Source: Berberis thunbergii (taxonomy: Eukaryota > Streptophyta > Magnoliopsida > Ranunculales > Berberidaceae). From it: a stretch of DNA of 64,000 bases. Of the stretch, positions 11,951-22,375 are shown piece by piece (position 1 is the stretch's first letter; each line of letters opens with the position of its first letter). The notes under the pieces were generated by a model. It was not told where the DNA came from and did not search any database. It saw nothing but the letters and a program-made list of their open reading frames with translations. The position numbers and the translations under genes were made by a program. Location of the stretch: contig QNQO01000512.1 of the NCBI GenBank assembly GCA_003290165.1, forward strand, positions 618,590-682,589, read 5' to 3'.

Positions 11951-13262
11951 TAGGGGTGGGCTAGTCCGATTAACCGGCCCAAACAGCCTAGACCAAAAAT
12001 TGGACTAGGTCTTAAAAATTTTCATTTTCTGGAACCGAGCCCGGACCGATTAATCGAAAATTTGGTTCGAGCCGGGCCGGTCCTGACAGCTTTTTTTAGC
12101 CCAATTTGTTTTCACTGTAAAAGATAATTTTCAAATGAAAAAAGTTCCAATCAACATTGTGACATCATCACCCCCATGCTTTCTTCACTCCCAGTACTTT
12201 CTCCCCCACCCAAAAATTAACCACCAGCATCACTCTTCCTCACTTCGTCTCTTCCTTCACCTTTTTTTCCTCTTATCTATTGCATCAACCAACCACAACC
12301 CTAATAGATAAGATAAGCTTAAATGAATGAATAGACTTGTGGCCAACAATTGAAAGACAAAATCATCAGTTAAAGAGAAATTCATGTTGGCCTTTTCAAT
12401 TAGATCCCAACTAGTCTCTAATGGAATCTCAAATAAGTCCATACACACTTTTTCTTCTAAACTTTGTACATGGAAACACACATATACACACAGCTTACAA
12501 AGACTGATTGAAACGCCAACAACAATATATGTCAAGCTGCAGGTGCCAAGATTTCATGGCATTATGGCAGGTCAGCGGGATCAATACGAACCACTCGCCT
12601 TGCATACTGCCGTGGAACCGTAACTGTTAACACCCCATCTTCATATCCAGCTGAGATTCCAGCAAGATCAACTATACCAGGAAGCTTGAATTTCCTCATG
12701 AAGCTCCTTGTATTATTAGGCTCTGTTGGTTCATTGGTGATGACTCAAGGGTTGTGCACCTTGATCCAATGGGATGACCTTGTAGCTGCTCTGGCCAGTG
12801 TGAAGCAAGAATTTGAAGAACATGGGATGTTAATGTCAATCGAAGCTTCGGCTAAATACAACTTGATGGACATCTTCATCTACAATCATACATGCTACCT
12901 TTGTCGAGCTTCACTGAAGAAGACTGTGATGGAGGAAGAAGATTGATGTCGATGAGGAGTAATGGTTATGATCGTTTGAGTAATGGTGGTGTACCCATGG
13001 ATGACGAGTCTAGGACTCTATGTAGAAGAAGAGATTTGTGAATGGAATTAAAAATCCTAGAGGAAAATATCAAAAAAAAATATTTTTTAGTACTTGGGCC
13101 GGGCCAGGTAACCGCCTGGCTCTGTTACTAGGAACCGACAACCAGACAGAGCGTTCCGGCCGGGCTAGGCATTGGACTGACTATTAGAATACTAATTTAA
13201 AACCTGTGCCGGCCCGCTCGGTTTGATTCTCGGGCCGGGCAAATTTTAAATGCCCACCCCTA
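11951..13262. mobile_element. Non-autonomous hAT-type DNA transposon
   Basis: An 11-bp perfect terminal inverted repeat TAGGGGTGGGC (11951-11961 and 13252-13262) is bounded by a perfect 8-bp target duplication GTATAAAC (11943-11950 and 13263-13270). An 8-bp duplication with this terminus is diagnostic of the hAT superfamily. Subterminal regions are rich in ccgggccgg-type motifs on both sides. No hAT transposase frame exists inside; the middle holds gene-like fragments (see 12590-12775). Confidence 0.93.
12590..12775 (-). pseudogene. HSP20/alpha-crystallin-like gene fragment captured in hAT element
   Basis: Reading the minus strand, a frame carries [14 protein letters not shown], then [17 protein letters not shown] and a terminal R-I-D-P-A-D-L-P before a stop. 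F-(R/K)-R-(K/R)-F-x-L-P followed about 15-20 residues later by G-V-L-T-V-T-V-P is the C-terminal hallmark of the alpha-crystallin domain of plant small heat-shock proteins, which hold unfolding proteins in solution. Only about 60 residues remain, with one in-frame stop upstream (VHNP, stop, VITNEP). It is a transduplicated fragment, not a working gene. Confidence 0.65.
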
Positions 13263-14246
13263 GTATAAACCACTACGCCTCACCATATCATAAATAAAAT
13301 AGGCGTCCAATGGAACTATCAAAAGTTCTATGAAGCGCTCGTTGATAACTTGTTATTCAGCGATCAATTGCAGATTCTGATGCTTGATAGGAACTCGAAA
13401 AGACCTTACTATCTGTACCCCGTAAATTAAAATAGCCAGAGTCGACAGACGCTTAAAACCAATCCCGCGACCAACCTTTGATATCATCATTGAGATTGCC
13501 AAAACACGCAGGAGACTGAAGAAAATAGGTGCGGTTGGGTTTCACGCTAAACCTCACCAAATAATGCAAGATTCTAGCAGTTAAAGGAATATCGAAAGAA
13601 TGGCCCTGGCTTATGTGGAAACCATAAACCTACAACCATTCGGGCCCATCTAAGTGGAGGAATACCCAGGAAATCTAGATACAATCAGAATATCTCCGGA
13701 ACTGGAAATCGAAGACCAACATAGAACATACGAGGGTAAAGTAAAGTATATCTCTCCATCCAGCAACAAGGACTGCCATTTTCACGAGGGAGAGCGATCT
13801 CAAGGTTGGGGGGGCAAAGCATAGTTGGAAAGGACACTATCCAAAGTAGTTTGAGAAGCCTTCTTTGGGGAAAAAAAAGACATCGCAAATAAGTAGCAAG
13901 CTGATCATCGTCCAGTAGGTCACCAACAGACATCGCAAATAGGAAAGAAAAGACAAAAAAAAAGCTATAGGATAGAAGAAATAATACTAACAACGAAGAT
14001 GGCGTAAAGGAGGGGGAAAGTAGCCACAACACCCTTTATACAACCGGGCAACGAAGAGATTGCTCACAGAATGACATGTGGGATATAATGGCGCACTAAA
14101 ACTCCCATAAAATGTGTGTAAAAATGAACAACAATGAAGTAATCGAGATGATCAACCGTCCAAAAGTTATTAAACATTAAGTTCAGTGCAAGAACGCAAT
14201 CGAAATACCACCAGTCACATAGTTAGTGGATACATTAACATACCCA

Positions 14247-14265
14247 CTAACTAAGGGGGAGTAGC
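14247..14265 (+). other. Polypurine tract of element A
   Basis: 'actaactaagggggagtagc' lies directly before the 3' LTR. The same word precedes the 3' LTR of B and, on the minus strand, of C. It would prime plus-strand DNA synthesis. Confidence 0.75.
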
Positions 14266-14834
14266 TGATGATACATCAAAATAGACCGATAATCACGGTC
14301 GTACACGTGGCATAGAAATTCATCACGAGGATATAACGTCCATCCTATTGGGCCATCTCGTAAACCCCAAGAAGAATAAAGCCAATTAAAATGGCCCAGA
14401 CGAGGTCCGCCAATGAGGAGACACAAACAGGACCTGAATCCAGGCTCAAATGAATTAGATCCCAAATCAATGCCCGACACGAGTTCTCTCATAAAGAAGA
14501 GGAACATTGCACCAAAAAAGAGCAGTGGAGGGAATTTCGCCTCCACGAATGCATATCTATTAAGGAGGAGACTATTACAAGAAACATTTCGTTCCGTTGC
14601 ACCTCTCATGCTTAATCATGCAAAGAGTTAACCACAACTATTATAAAAGGTAAAGAGAACATTCAACACAAGTATGCAACTTTATCTGAATTTTGTCCAG
14701 ATTTACTTCCTTCTTCCAACAGGGTTATTGACTGAAGAATCGGAGTGCCTTCGGCCACCAACAATGTGGTCCTGGGCAGTCTAATGATTGTTTTGCAGGT
14801 AAAACTCACAGGAGGATGATTTTTGGACGCATCA
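14266..14834 (+). repeat. 3' LTR of element A
   Basis: It begins TGATGATACATCA and ends GGACGCATCA, and matches the 5' LTR at 6334-6874. It is followed by the target duplication CTTGC. Confidence 0.87.
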
Positions 14835-14839
14835 CTTGC

Positions 14840-15025
14840 CTTAGAGGTCTTACGAGTATTGGATTTGACCGCGTGGCGTGTGGGCTTAATGGCTCATTGC
14901 AACTTGAATTTGACCATCTGGATTCTGCCAATAATGGGAGTGCAATCGAGCCTGCTTTGTTCTTTTGACGAGATTATCATGACACGTGTACGGTGTAGAT
15001 CTGAGGACGGTTTGATGAATCATCA
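14840..15025 (-). repeat. 5' LTR of element E, 5' portion
   Basis: Outer part of E's LTR beyond the nested element A. On the minus strand it begins at 15025 with TGATGATTCATCAAA and continues with ACACCGTACACGTGTCATGAT, matching the start of B's LTR (16603 onward). It ends E; the next base starts the Athila-like host. Confidence 0.8.
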
Positions 15026-16602
15026 TATCCTATCTTGGAATAGTTCTCGAATTGGAATTTCACTTTGAGCTGGAAAGTAAAAAAAAGAGGTAGGAGCAAT
15101 TCTGTAGTGGCGGATTGATAGGAAATTACCGTGCCTCTCCCACGTTTAGGTAAATTAAATAAAATTTCAGGTCTACATTAGTAAGAAAACTCTAGGGTGG
15201 TCTTCCATTCATCTTGTTTGCACATCATTTAGGTGTCGTTTAGGGTTTTTTTTTTTTTTTAAGTTAGATCATTTTCATATAGAGGTTAGATTGCATTAGA
15301 AAAAATTCTTGAGACCAAGGAGATGGCTGAGGAGAAATGTGCTTTTAAAGATTACTTATCCTCTTCTGCTTTGAAGCTAGAAAAAGTTGTTATAACTTAT
15401 GGCTCAGAAAATAGATACGATTTTGAATTTGAATCAATCCCTACTTTCCACGAATGTTTCATCTGAGGTTTGGTTGCATGTTCGAGTCCTAGTCATTCCA
15501 CAACTAATTGTGATTTGCAATATGATTATCCTGCATATTTTGTTGAGCAAGTCAATTCTTTTAATGTTATTAAGCGACTTGTTTATAATCCACAATCCAA
15601 CTATTACAAACTGGTTTCGTCAATCATCTAAATCTCTCCTAGGATCATAGGTCACACACACCAAGATGGACTTGTTTTCTCCCAGGATTCTCAAGCCCCT
15701 AGCCTTGTTATGCTTCAATTTAACCAAATTCATCTATCTAACACAGCCAGTTTAGAGGAAAGGTTAACCATTTTATGTAGCGCACAAAACAAATGCTTGA
15801 ACAGGATTCTCAGGCTATATTAGAGTTAAAAACCAAGACTAAACACTAATCTCAAACCATCAATAAGCTTGAGATAGTTGTGAGTCAGATTGCTCAGGCA
15901 TTCTTTGAGAGAAAGCTAGGAAGAGTTAATAATCACTATGTTCAAAACCCAAAAGGTCAATTCATAATTGGTAGCACATCGGAACTCGAGCCAGATGATG
16001 TTTTTGAGGATTATGTGATTGAAACTACTTTGCTTCCTGGACCATCCCCTTCCCCACCTTTTCATGTTGACTCACTCGCCGTATGTCTTTCTAGTGACTC
16101 ATGCATGAAGTCTAATTTTCAGTATTCTTTTGAATTATGCTTCGATTATTTTCATTATACAAATGATGCATCTAATGAGAAAACCCATGTCATAGGCACT
16201 ATTGATTTCAGGTTTTGGGGGTGTTGTTGAATTGTCTAGCTCATCATCTTGGTGTAATTAATTTTGTTATGATGAGTCTGTAATACCTGATGTGTCTACA
16301 GACATACCTCTTTGTATTCCTTTCACAATGGCTGACTAAACTTTTGTAGATCTCTTGTTTTTAAGGGATGATTTAAGTTTCTACCATTCTATTGTGAAAC
16401 GTATTCAATCTTCTAATTTGACACCGGACTTAGGATGTCCCTTTTTAGGAGTAGGCAATAATCATTTTCTAGATATCATTGTTTATAGCCCCTTTATACT
16501 CCAGATCCCTATGAATTTCCTAGGAATGTGAGTTCATTTACATTTTCTCTATGATTTTGCATGTCGCCTTCATAGCTTTTGGGATGTGTCAGTATATGTT
16601 GT
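15026..16602 (+). pseudogene. Athila-like Gypsy gag remnant
   Basis: Decayed internal region of an older Gypsy element. A start-like ATG at 15324 opens M-A-E-E-K-C. Near 15490-15640 a second frame reads C-D-L-Q-Y-D-Y-P, then F-V-E-Q-V-N and Y-N-P-Q-S-N-Y-Y-K, as in Athila gag between the zinc knuckle and the N-P-x-(W/Y) block. The frame at 15880-16230 has S-Q-I-A-Q-A-F-x-E-R-x-x-G, then QNPKGQF, the typical gag C-terminal block. Stops and shifts are frequent. It is cut by E on its left and by B at 16602/16603. Pol is not seen, so this copy was internally deleted or non-autonomous. Confidence 0.55.
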
Positions 16603-17281
16603 TGATGATACTTAAAACGGTCACATGCCTGAGACGTACACATGTCATGATGATCTAGAGGAATTACGGGCCCCAAAATCAGCCCAACACTGATCCGACC
16701 CAAGCGATTCTAAGTCTACTTGATTCAATCCGCCAGATTGACCTGAACTCTTACAACATGCTAGGCCCACATGTCTCACAACTATCTTTAATACCCGTAA
16801 GTCCTACTAAGGCAAGTATCTCAAGGATCAACTTCAAATGAGCAACTACAACAACATTATGTTTCCAATTAGGAAGAAAAAACCAGAGTACATTCCACAT
16901 AGGGAAACTTTCTCTTTCCGATTGCTCTCGTATTGGGAACTATCTCCTGCCTATCTAGAAGCACAAGGATAACATCGAACTTCCCTCCTACAACACGACT
17001 CCTAATTAGAGAAAGATATCCAAACAAATCTCCTTCCTAAACTACGCCCAAGATGGCCTGGTAGAATCAGGACTTCTGCATTATAATTAAGACATGAGTT
17101 TGGTAAGCTAAGGTACGCTACAAATTTCCTATTTACAACATTACACCTTCCTCATATCTTTGTCTAACTTTAGCATCAGAGTGCCATCGGCCACAACAAT
17201 GGTGGTCTGTGGCTCACGCTCGTTAATTGTGCAAGTCAGCAGGAACCAGGTCAAAATAGGGAGCGAAAAATGACTGCATAA
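16603..17281 (+). repeat. 5' LTR of element B
   Basis: It begins TGATGATACTTAAAA and ends ATGACTGCATAA (3' copy: ATGACTGCATCA). It is similar throughout to 25131-25775, to D's 3' LTR and to E's split LTR. Confidence 0.86.
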
Positions 17282-17282
17282 G

Positions 17283-17301
17283 TTTGGCGCTATCCGTGGG
17301 G
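17283..17301 (+). other. Primer-binding site of element B
   Basis: TTTGGCGCTATCCGTGGGG is one base after the LTR and matches the sites of A, C and E. Confidence 0.78.
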
Positions 17302-17350
17302 ACAACAAAGTTCCCCGCCTATTCACCAGTACCGTCTCCCTTCAAAATAT

Positions 17351-18606
17351 GGAGAGATGGTAACTACTAAACCACACAACAACGGAAAACAAAAGGATAC
17401 GTCAAACGCTCAAGCTGTCCCTATATTGCCGCTTTTAGCGGTGTCGATCATGCACGTGCAGCCAGCTCACGCCCCCGTACTGACGGACCCCCGAATATAA
17501 ATATTGTCATCTCAGCTACAACAGATCGCCAGAGCGGTGGAGGCTCTCACGTGACAAAATCCACAACCTGCTAATGGAGACCAAGAGTAGCACTGGTCTC
17601 CACCTCTGGAGGATGGTAGAGAACAAGCATTGGAAAACCAAGCCCCTGCTAGTTCTCATTGGACTATGGGAGATTGCGCGGCTAACTCCGAGCCCACCAC
17701 CAGGACAGAGAGTCTCGACCCTCAGAACCCTCTCCGCAGAGGGGAACACAATCTGGTCGTGTTGTACCGTCTCCCTGTCCCACCATTTGTGGACCAAATA
17801 ATGAGTGAGACCCCTTTTGATAAAGTTCACTCCCCAAAGCTTGACTTCTACGATGAAACCACCGATCAATTCGAACACTTGTGCCATTACCAGCACGTAT
17901 TGGCCATTAAAAAAGGATTTGACTCGATAATGTGCAGGTCTTTTCCCACTAGCCTGAAGAGGACTGCACTGACGTTGTTCCACACAACATACTCTCCCTA
18001 AAGCAGAGGTCTAGCGAGACACTCCGAGAGTATGTCACGTCCTTCAACAAGGAACTGACCCTCATTGACGACATAACCGTGATAGCCTTTACGGTGGGCC
18101 CCTGGACATGACAGAGCTCCTCAAGAGCGCCGAGAAACACATTACCTTAGAGGAATTGAGGACCGTTAAGAGGGAAACCGAAGGCGAGAAGAAGCCATCC
18201 GCTCCTAAGGACAAAAGGTAGTGAAAAGACCCGAGGATGAAGAAAGAAGTAAAAGAAAGTGCAATGACAACATGCTAGACCCTAGTTGGTCCAGGATAGA
18301 GAAATCATCTAATTACATTGGATCCAGAGCTATGACACCCCACAATTCTTGCCCGTCGAACTACTAGACTCCATGAAAAATTGGGAAAATCTTAAGTATC
18401 CCCGAAAACAGCACGGAGACCCCTCCAAGCATGACAATAGAAACTACTGCGCATACCACAAGGAGGGCGACCACGATAACAACGACTGCAAGAGTCTGAG
18501 GTATGAGGTTGAGTATTGGATCCGCAGGGGCAAACTGAAAGAACTCCTGAACTTTGAGAAGCAGTCAGAGCAAACAAGGGACAGGGGGAGTCAGTTAAAG
18601 AAATAG
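17351..18606 (+). pseudogene. Gag of element B, frame-broken
   Basis: The core gag domain lies at 17760-18000: VPPFVDQIMSE, then D-F-Y-D-E-T-T-D-Q-F-E-H-L, MCRSFPTSLKRTAL and L-F-H. The frame then shifts (REYVTSFNKELTLID near 18030-18070). The C-terminal zinc-like block at 18349-18606 reads YCAYHKEGDHDNNDC and ends YWIRRGKLKELL. Compared with A, the His/Cys block is C-x2-H type with D for G. The protease follows directly, as expected. Confidence 0.8.
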
Positions 18607-19135
18607 AGAAAGAGACTCCAGGGATAATCTATGTCCTGCATGGAGTCAGATCGAATGAAGACCAGTCGTACAGAGCCCCATTCCCACAACCTACAGATGA
18701 GGACATACGCATATGTTACTCAAGGGTACAAAGCCCCATTCCCACCTTGACCTTTACGGACAAATACCTTGAAGAAGTCCGAGCGCCGCACAACGATGCC
18801 CTAGTCATCTCGGTCTCCATCGCAAGGTGAGAGGTGAAGAGAGCTCTGGTGGATACAAGAAGCTTACTCAAGTTCTGTTCTATACCACGTTTCGTAGTAT
18901 GGACCTCAAAGAGGAAAACTTGACGTCCTCAAACTACCCGCTGATTGGATTCAGTGGAGAGAAGTGTTTCCCGATCGGGAAGATAAGGTTGGAGATAGTG
19001 GCAAGAGAGTCGCAACTAAGAAATATCATGTTTCTGGACTTCATGGTAGTAGGCGCACCGTCGACCTACAACCTTATCTTGGGAAGACCATGGCTCCACT
19101 AGATGGAAGCATTAATCTCCACCCTTCACTAGTGC
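18607..19135 (+). pseudogene. Retropepsin-like protease of element B
   Basis: The gag C-terminal R-V-x-S-P-x-P-T-L-T-F-T block is followed by an active-site-like V-D-T-R-S near 18848, then YPLIGFSGEKCFPIGKI, FLDFMVVGAPSTYN and LILGRPWLH: the complete order of a plant Gypsy protease. The catalytic glycine of D-T-G is Arg, as in E. The frame shifts between the R-(E/A)-L-V-D-T block and the flap. RT motifs do not follow. Confidence 0.8.
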
Positions 19136-21035
19136 GTTATGTACACTGCTAACCACTGTGAAGGGACGATACGTGGAGATCAACCTATGGCATGAGGCAG
19201 ACATTACGCCTCACTGAAATAAATAGAGCGCTCCAAGATCCAACTACATTTCGCGGAGTAGCCTAAACCAGTGCCAGGCCAAACGACAACAGAGGCATCA
19301 CCTTCAAGCGATGCGAGAGCTGTCTATTTTTCCGCCAAGCGAAATGGAAAGGCCAAGGCAAGAGAGAACACATCCCCTCGACCTCTAGTCAGTGCGAAGA
19401 TTAGCCTTGCTACGATGTTTACTGTTCAGTAACCTTTGTAATGCAGCAAATTTCAGCGATCCATAAGAGCAATCCGAATTCACTTCAAGGTCAAGATAAA
19501 TTCTTCTCCATCAAAAGTTAGTCAACTTTAAGTTGTTTATCTTCTTTTCCATAGTCAATGTAGAGTTTTAGTTATTAAAGACTTATGTGATTTGCAATCA
19601 TTTAAGAAATAAAGGAAGAATTACGAAAATAAACTATATTGATTATTGGAAAGATGTAACAACATGTGCCTTGAGGCGGATATAAAAGACTACATACTAC
19701 GAGCATCTGCTCGGGGCAAATAGAAAAGACTGCATACTGTAGGCATCTGATCAACTTGGAGTGATAAATTGCTTAAACTGTCCGACCACATAATCAACAC
19801 GAATACTCTGAAGCAAGCTGCCCGCAAGCAAAAGCCACAACCAGGTACAACCAAGTAACATGCTCGATCCGGCAGAACGGATGAACCTAGGACAAGTATT
19901 AGGTTGATACAGGTAGGGTGCACCTTCCGGCTGCAGGGATGTGAGGGGCGTCCAAGAGTCAATGGCCCAATCCATGGACCATGTCCAACTCCTCTTCATC
20001 TCGAGATCCCGAATTCTAGTGCAAAATAAGGGAAACGGGGTTAATCGATAAGTGCTAGAAGCAGCCACCATGGAGTTGGGCGCTGGTGCTATCTTTGAAA
20101 TCAAACATTCAGGAACAACGATAGGGCACTGACACGTAAACGAAAAACTCTTCCCTTGATAAAAAAATCCTTACTATTTCTCCACGATGTGAGAAGAAAT
20201 TACAAGATCTCAACAGATCAACTACGTGCCCACCCACAACAGGTGACCATGCATAACAATGATTATGATCGTGCATGATCAATGTAAATGTCAGAACATT
20301 CGGAGACTCCAACAATGGATATTCATCTTCAGTCTTTGGAAAACCCAAAACATTCCCTTCAAGCGAGATCTCAAGCATTTCCTTCTAGCACTCATAGAAG
20401 ATAAGCTCTGCGAAAGATCGTGTCTGCAACAATTGGAAAGCACCATTATATAAACATGATGGTTCACCAAACGAGCGCTCCAGCATTAACTGTAAAGGAT
20501 TGAATACCATATGGGAAACGAGAAAACTGCGTAAACCACATTCGTCCAATTAATGGCGCTGCACACAACCCCATCAATTGCGGGGGAGTAACCGATACTC
20601 AACCGTCACGCAGCCTACGTCGTACACATAACACAACCATGCATAAAACCCTAGCTCTCCCAATGCGGACCAATGGGCTTGGCCTACTATTCAAAAAATA
20701 TTCTGTCACATGCCTGGCACGAGCACTAGAAATCCTAGTCATCTCTGACATACAGATCTTACCTACGGATCACTATCTGATTTAAGGTAACTGGATCCAC
20801 ACGATGTACGATGCACCACGCTTGAGGATGTAGGTTCACACACCTCCTCGCAGGCGGAACCTTTCTCCAACCGGGCAAGCTTTGTTAGCACAGACTGAAA
20901 ATGATGGCTTCTGGTTCATCCCGACACCTAGTCCGTTTAGCACGGACCCTGATGGTTTAGAAAGTGAGAGTCTAATTAGCGCTATTACGCATGGTAACAG
21001 CGACTCGCAAAGGATCATTGCCCCTTGCGTAGTCA
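19136..21035. other. No gene recognised; interior of element B
   Basis: About 1.9 kb that would hold RT to integrase in an autonomous element. I see no YIDD, no RNase H and no integrase motif on either strand. The last 130 bases already resemble a worn unit of the following tandem array. Confidence 0.45.
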
Positions 21036-21870
21036 ATGATTGCTGAATTCGATCAGGTAAGCCTAGCTGGTGGTGACTGGAAACGAAAGCTTCTGGTCAA
21101 AACCCAGATCTGTAACCCCTATTGCGCGAGTGTAGATGGTTTCGAAGGTGGGAGCCTAGTCAGTCCCGAACTGATTCCGACGGCTTGCCACGGGACTACC
21201 ACTTTTCAGCGTGGCCACTGAATTACCAACCCTTAACTTGAAGCCCCCACTGCGTGGGTGTAAATAATTTAGAAGGTGGGAGCCCAATCAATTTCGAAAT
21301 GATTCCAACGGCTCACCACAGGACCAATGCTCTTCAGTGTGGCCGCCAAATCACCAACCTTGGACTTGTAGCCCCTACTGCACGAGTGTAGATAGTTTAA
21401 AAGGTGGGAGCCTAGTCAGCTGCAAACTAATTCTGACGGCTCACCACAAGACCATTGCTTTTCAGCGTGGCCGCCGAAAACTCTCATATTTGTAGCTTGA
21501 TGTTCACATGTGTAAATGATTTGGAAGGTGGGAGCCTAGTCAATCCTGAACTGATTCTGATGGCTTGCCATGAGACTACTGCTTTTTAGCCTGGTCGCTA
21601 AACCCATTTTCCTCGGACTTGTAGCCCCCACCACGTGGGTGTAGATGGTCCAAAAGGTAGGAGACTAGTAAGTCCTTAACTAATGTCGACAACTCGCCAC
21701 GGGGCTACTGCTCTTCAGCATAGTTGCCAAATCTTTACTCCCCGATTCAAGTCAGTGTCTTCTCTCTGTTTTTTTAGGAGTTCCCCGTAGTCCACATTGT
21801 TCGGACATAAATGATTCGAAAGGTGGGAGCCCCAAGCAGCTTGCCACGCAACCACCTCTCTCATTCGAAA
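21036..21870. repeat. Tandem array, unit about 128 bp (element B)
   Basis: Units are marked by 'aaggtgggagcctagtcag', 'ctgattccgacggcttgcca' and 'cttttcagcgtggcc'. Their anchors are at 21147, 21275, 21403, 21527 and 21656, with worn units either side. The same words recur at 52960-53140 in D. Confidence 0.82.
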
Positions 21871-22375
21871 TAGTGGGCGCAAAGATAAATCTAGCTAAGT
21901 CAGTATCTTCACGCTCAAATGGACTGACATTCTAATATCAGCAAAGGCCACTCGCACCGATACAAATATCATATGACCAGTGCCCAGATAAATGCTACAT
22001 AAAATGCCAACCCGAGCATACGACGCTTGACTTGGCACGAACACTCTGACACATACGATCAACCATTACAACTCGCCCATAGCATCAGCTACAACCAACC
22101 AATCAGATAAACAAGGCCAACCTCAAGAGCTTACCTTGGAGACAAACCCAGTTTGAGCAACTCAGCCCTCAGCTAAATTGTCCGCGACATGCCCAATATC
22201 AGACATGACTACACAGTAATGACCCCGAGTAATGTGCAATGCAAAATGGTCAAGCTCTCTACCGCAGACAGACCACTTGACATCCTATTGATCCAACTAG
22301 CCTATGCCAAAATAAGATGACAAGGCAAAACAAAAAAGTACAATAGGGACAACGAGCACAAAACGAATAAAATTG
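21871..22375. other. Spacer of element B shared with D; no gene
   Basis: No reading frame was recognised. It contains blocks also found in D at 53160-53690, for example 'gactgacattctaatatcag' against 'gctgacattctattgtcag'. Confidence 0.4.

Larger units (their letters stand above)
10290..13933 (-). pseudogene. Antisense ORF of element A, split by a hAT element
   Basis: Runs opposite to gag-pol. The start at 13933 gives M-S-V-G-D-L-L-D-D-D-Q, which lines up with MAQQNLLDYE (B) and MAHQNHLDDT (D). It continues with PNLEIALPRENGSPC and F-Y-V-G-L-R-F-P-V-P, resembling the Pfam 'putative gypsy type transposon' domain. A middle segment lies at 11636-11935, then comes the hAT insertion (11951-13262, excluded from the gene), a coiled-coil segment at 10376-10654 and an acidic Pro-rich tail ending near 10290. 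Stops and frameshifts occur throughout. The role in the retrotransposon is unknown. Confidence 0.6.
6334..14834 (+). mobile_element. Ty3/Gypsy (Tat-like) element A, nested in the LTR of element E
   Basis: A complete-ended element with two LTRs (6334-6874 and 14266-14834), a PBS and a polypurine tract. The flanks CTTGG (6329-6333) and CTTGC (14835-14839) form a 5-bp target duplication with one mismatch. The flanks joined across it align with an uninterrupted stretch of B's LTR (around 'atacttgccttag'), which fixes both ends. Inside are decayed gag, a 69-bp tandem array, an antisense gene and a hAT insertion; protease and the rest of pol are absent. It shares an LTR family with element C. Confidence 0.88.

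Noticed and set aside
12257..12535. 92-codon minus-strand frame in the hAT element
   Set aside because: Hydrophobic ends and a gtgtgtata-type run look intronic. There is no recognisable domain, though it may be intron sequence carried with the captured gene piece.
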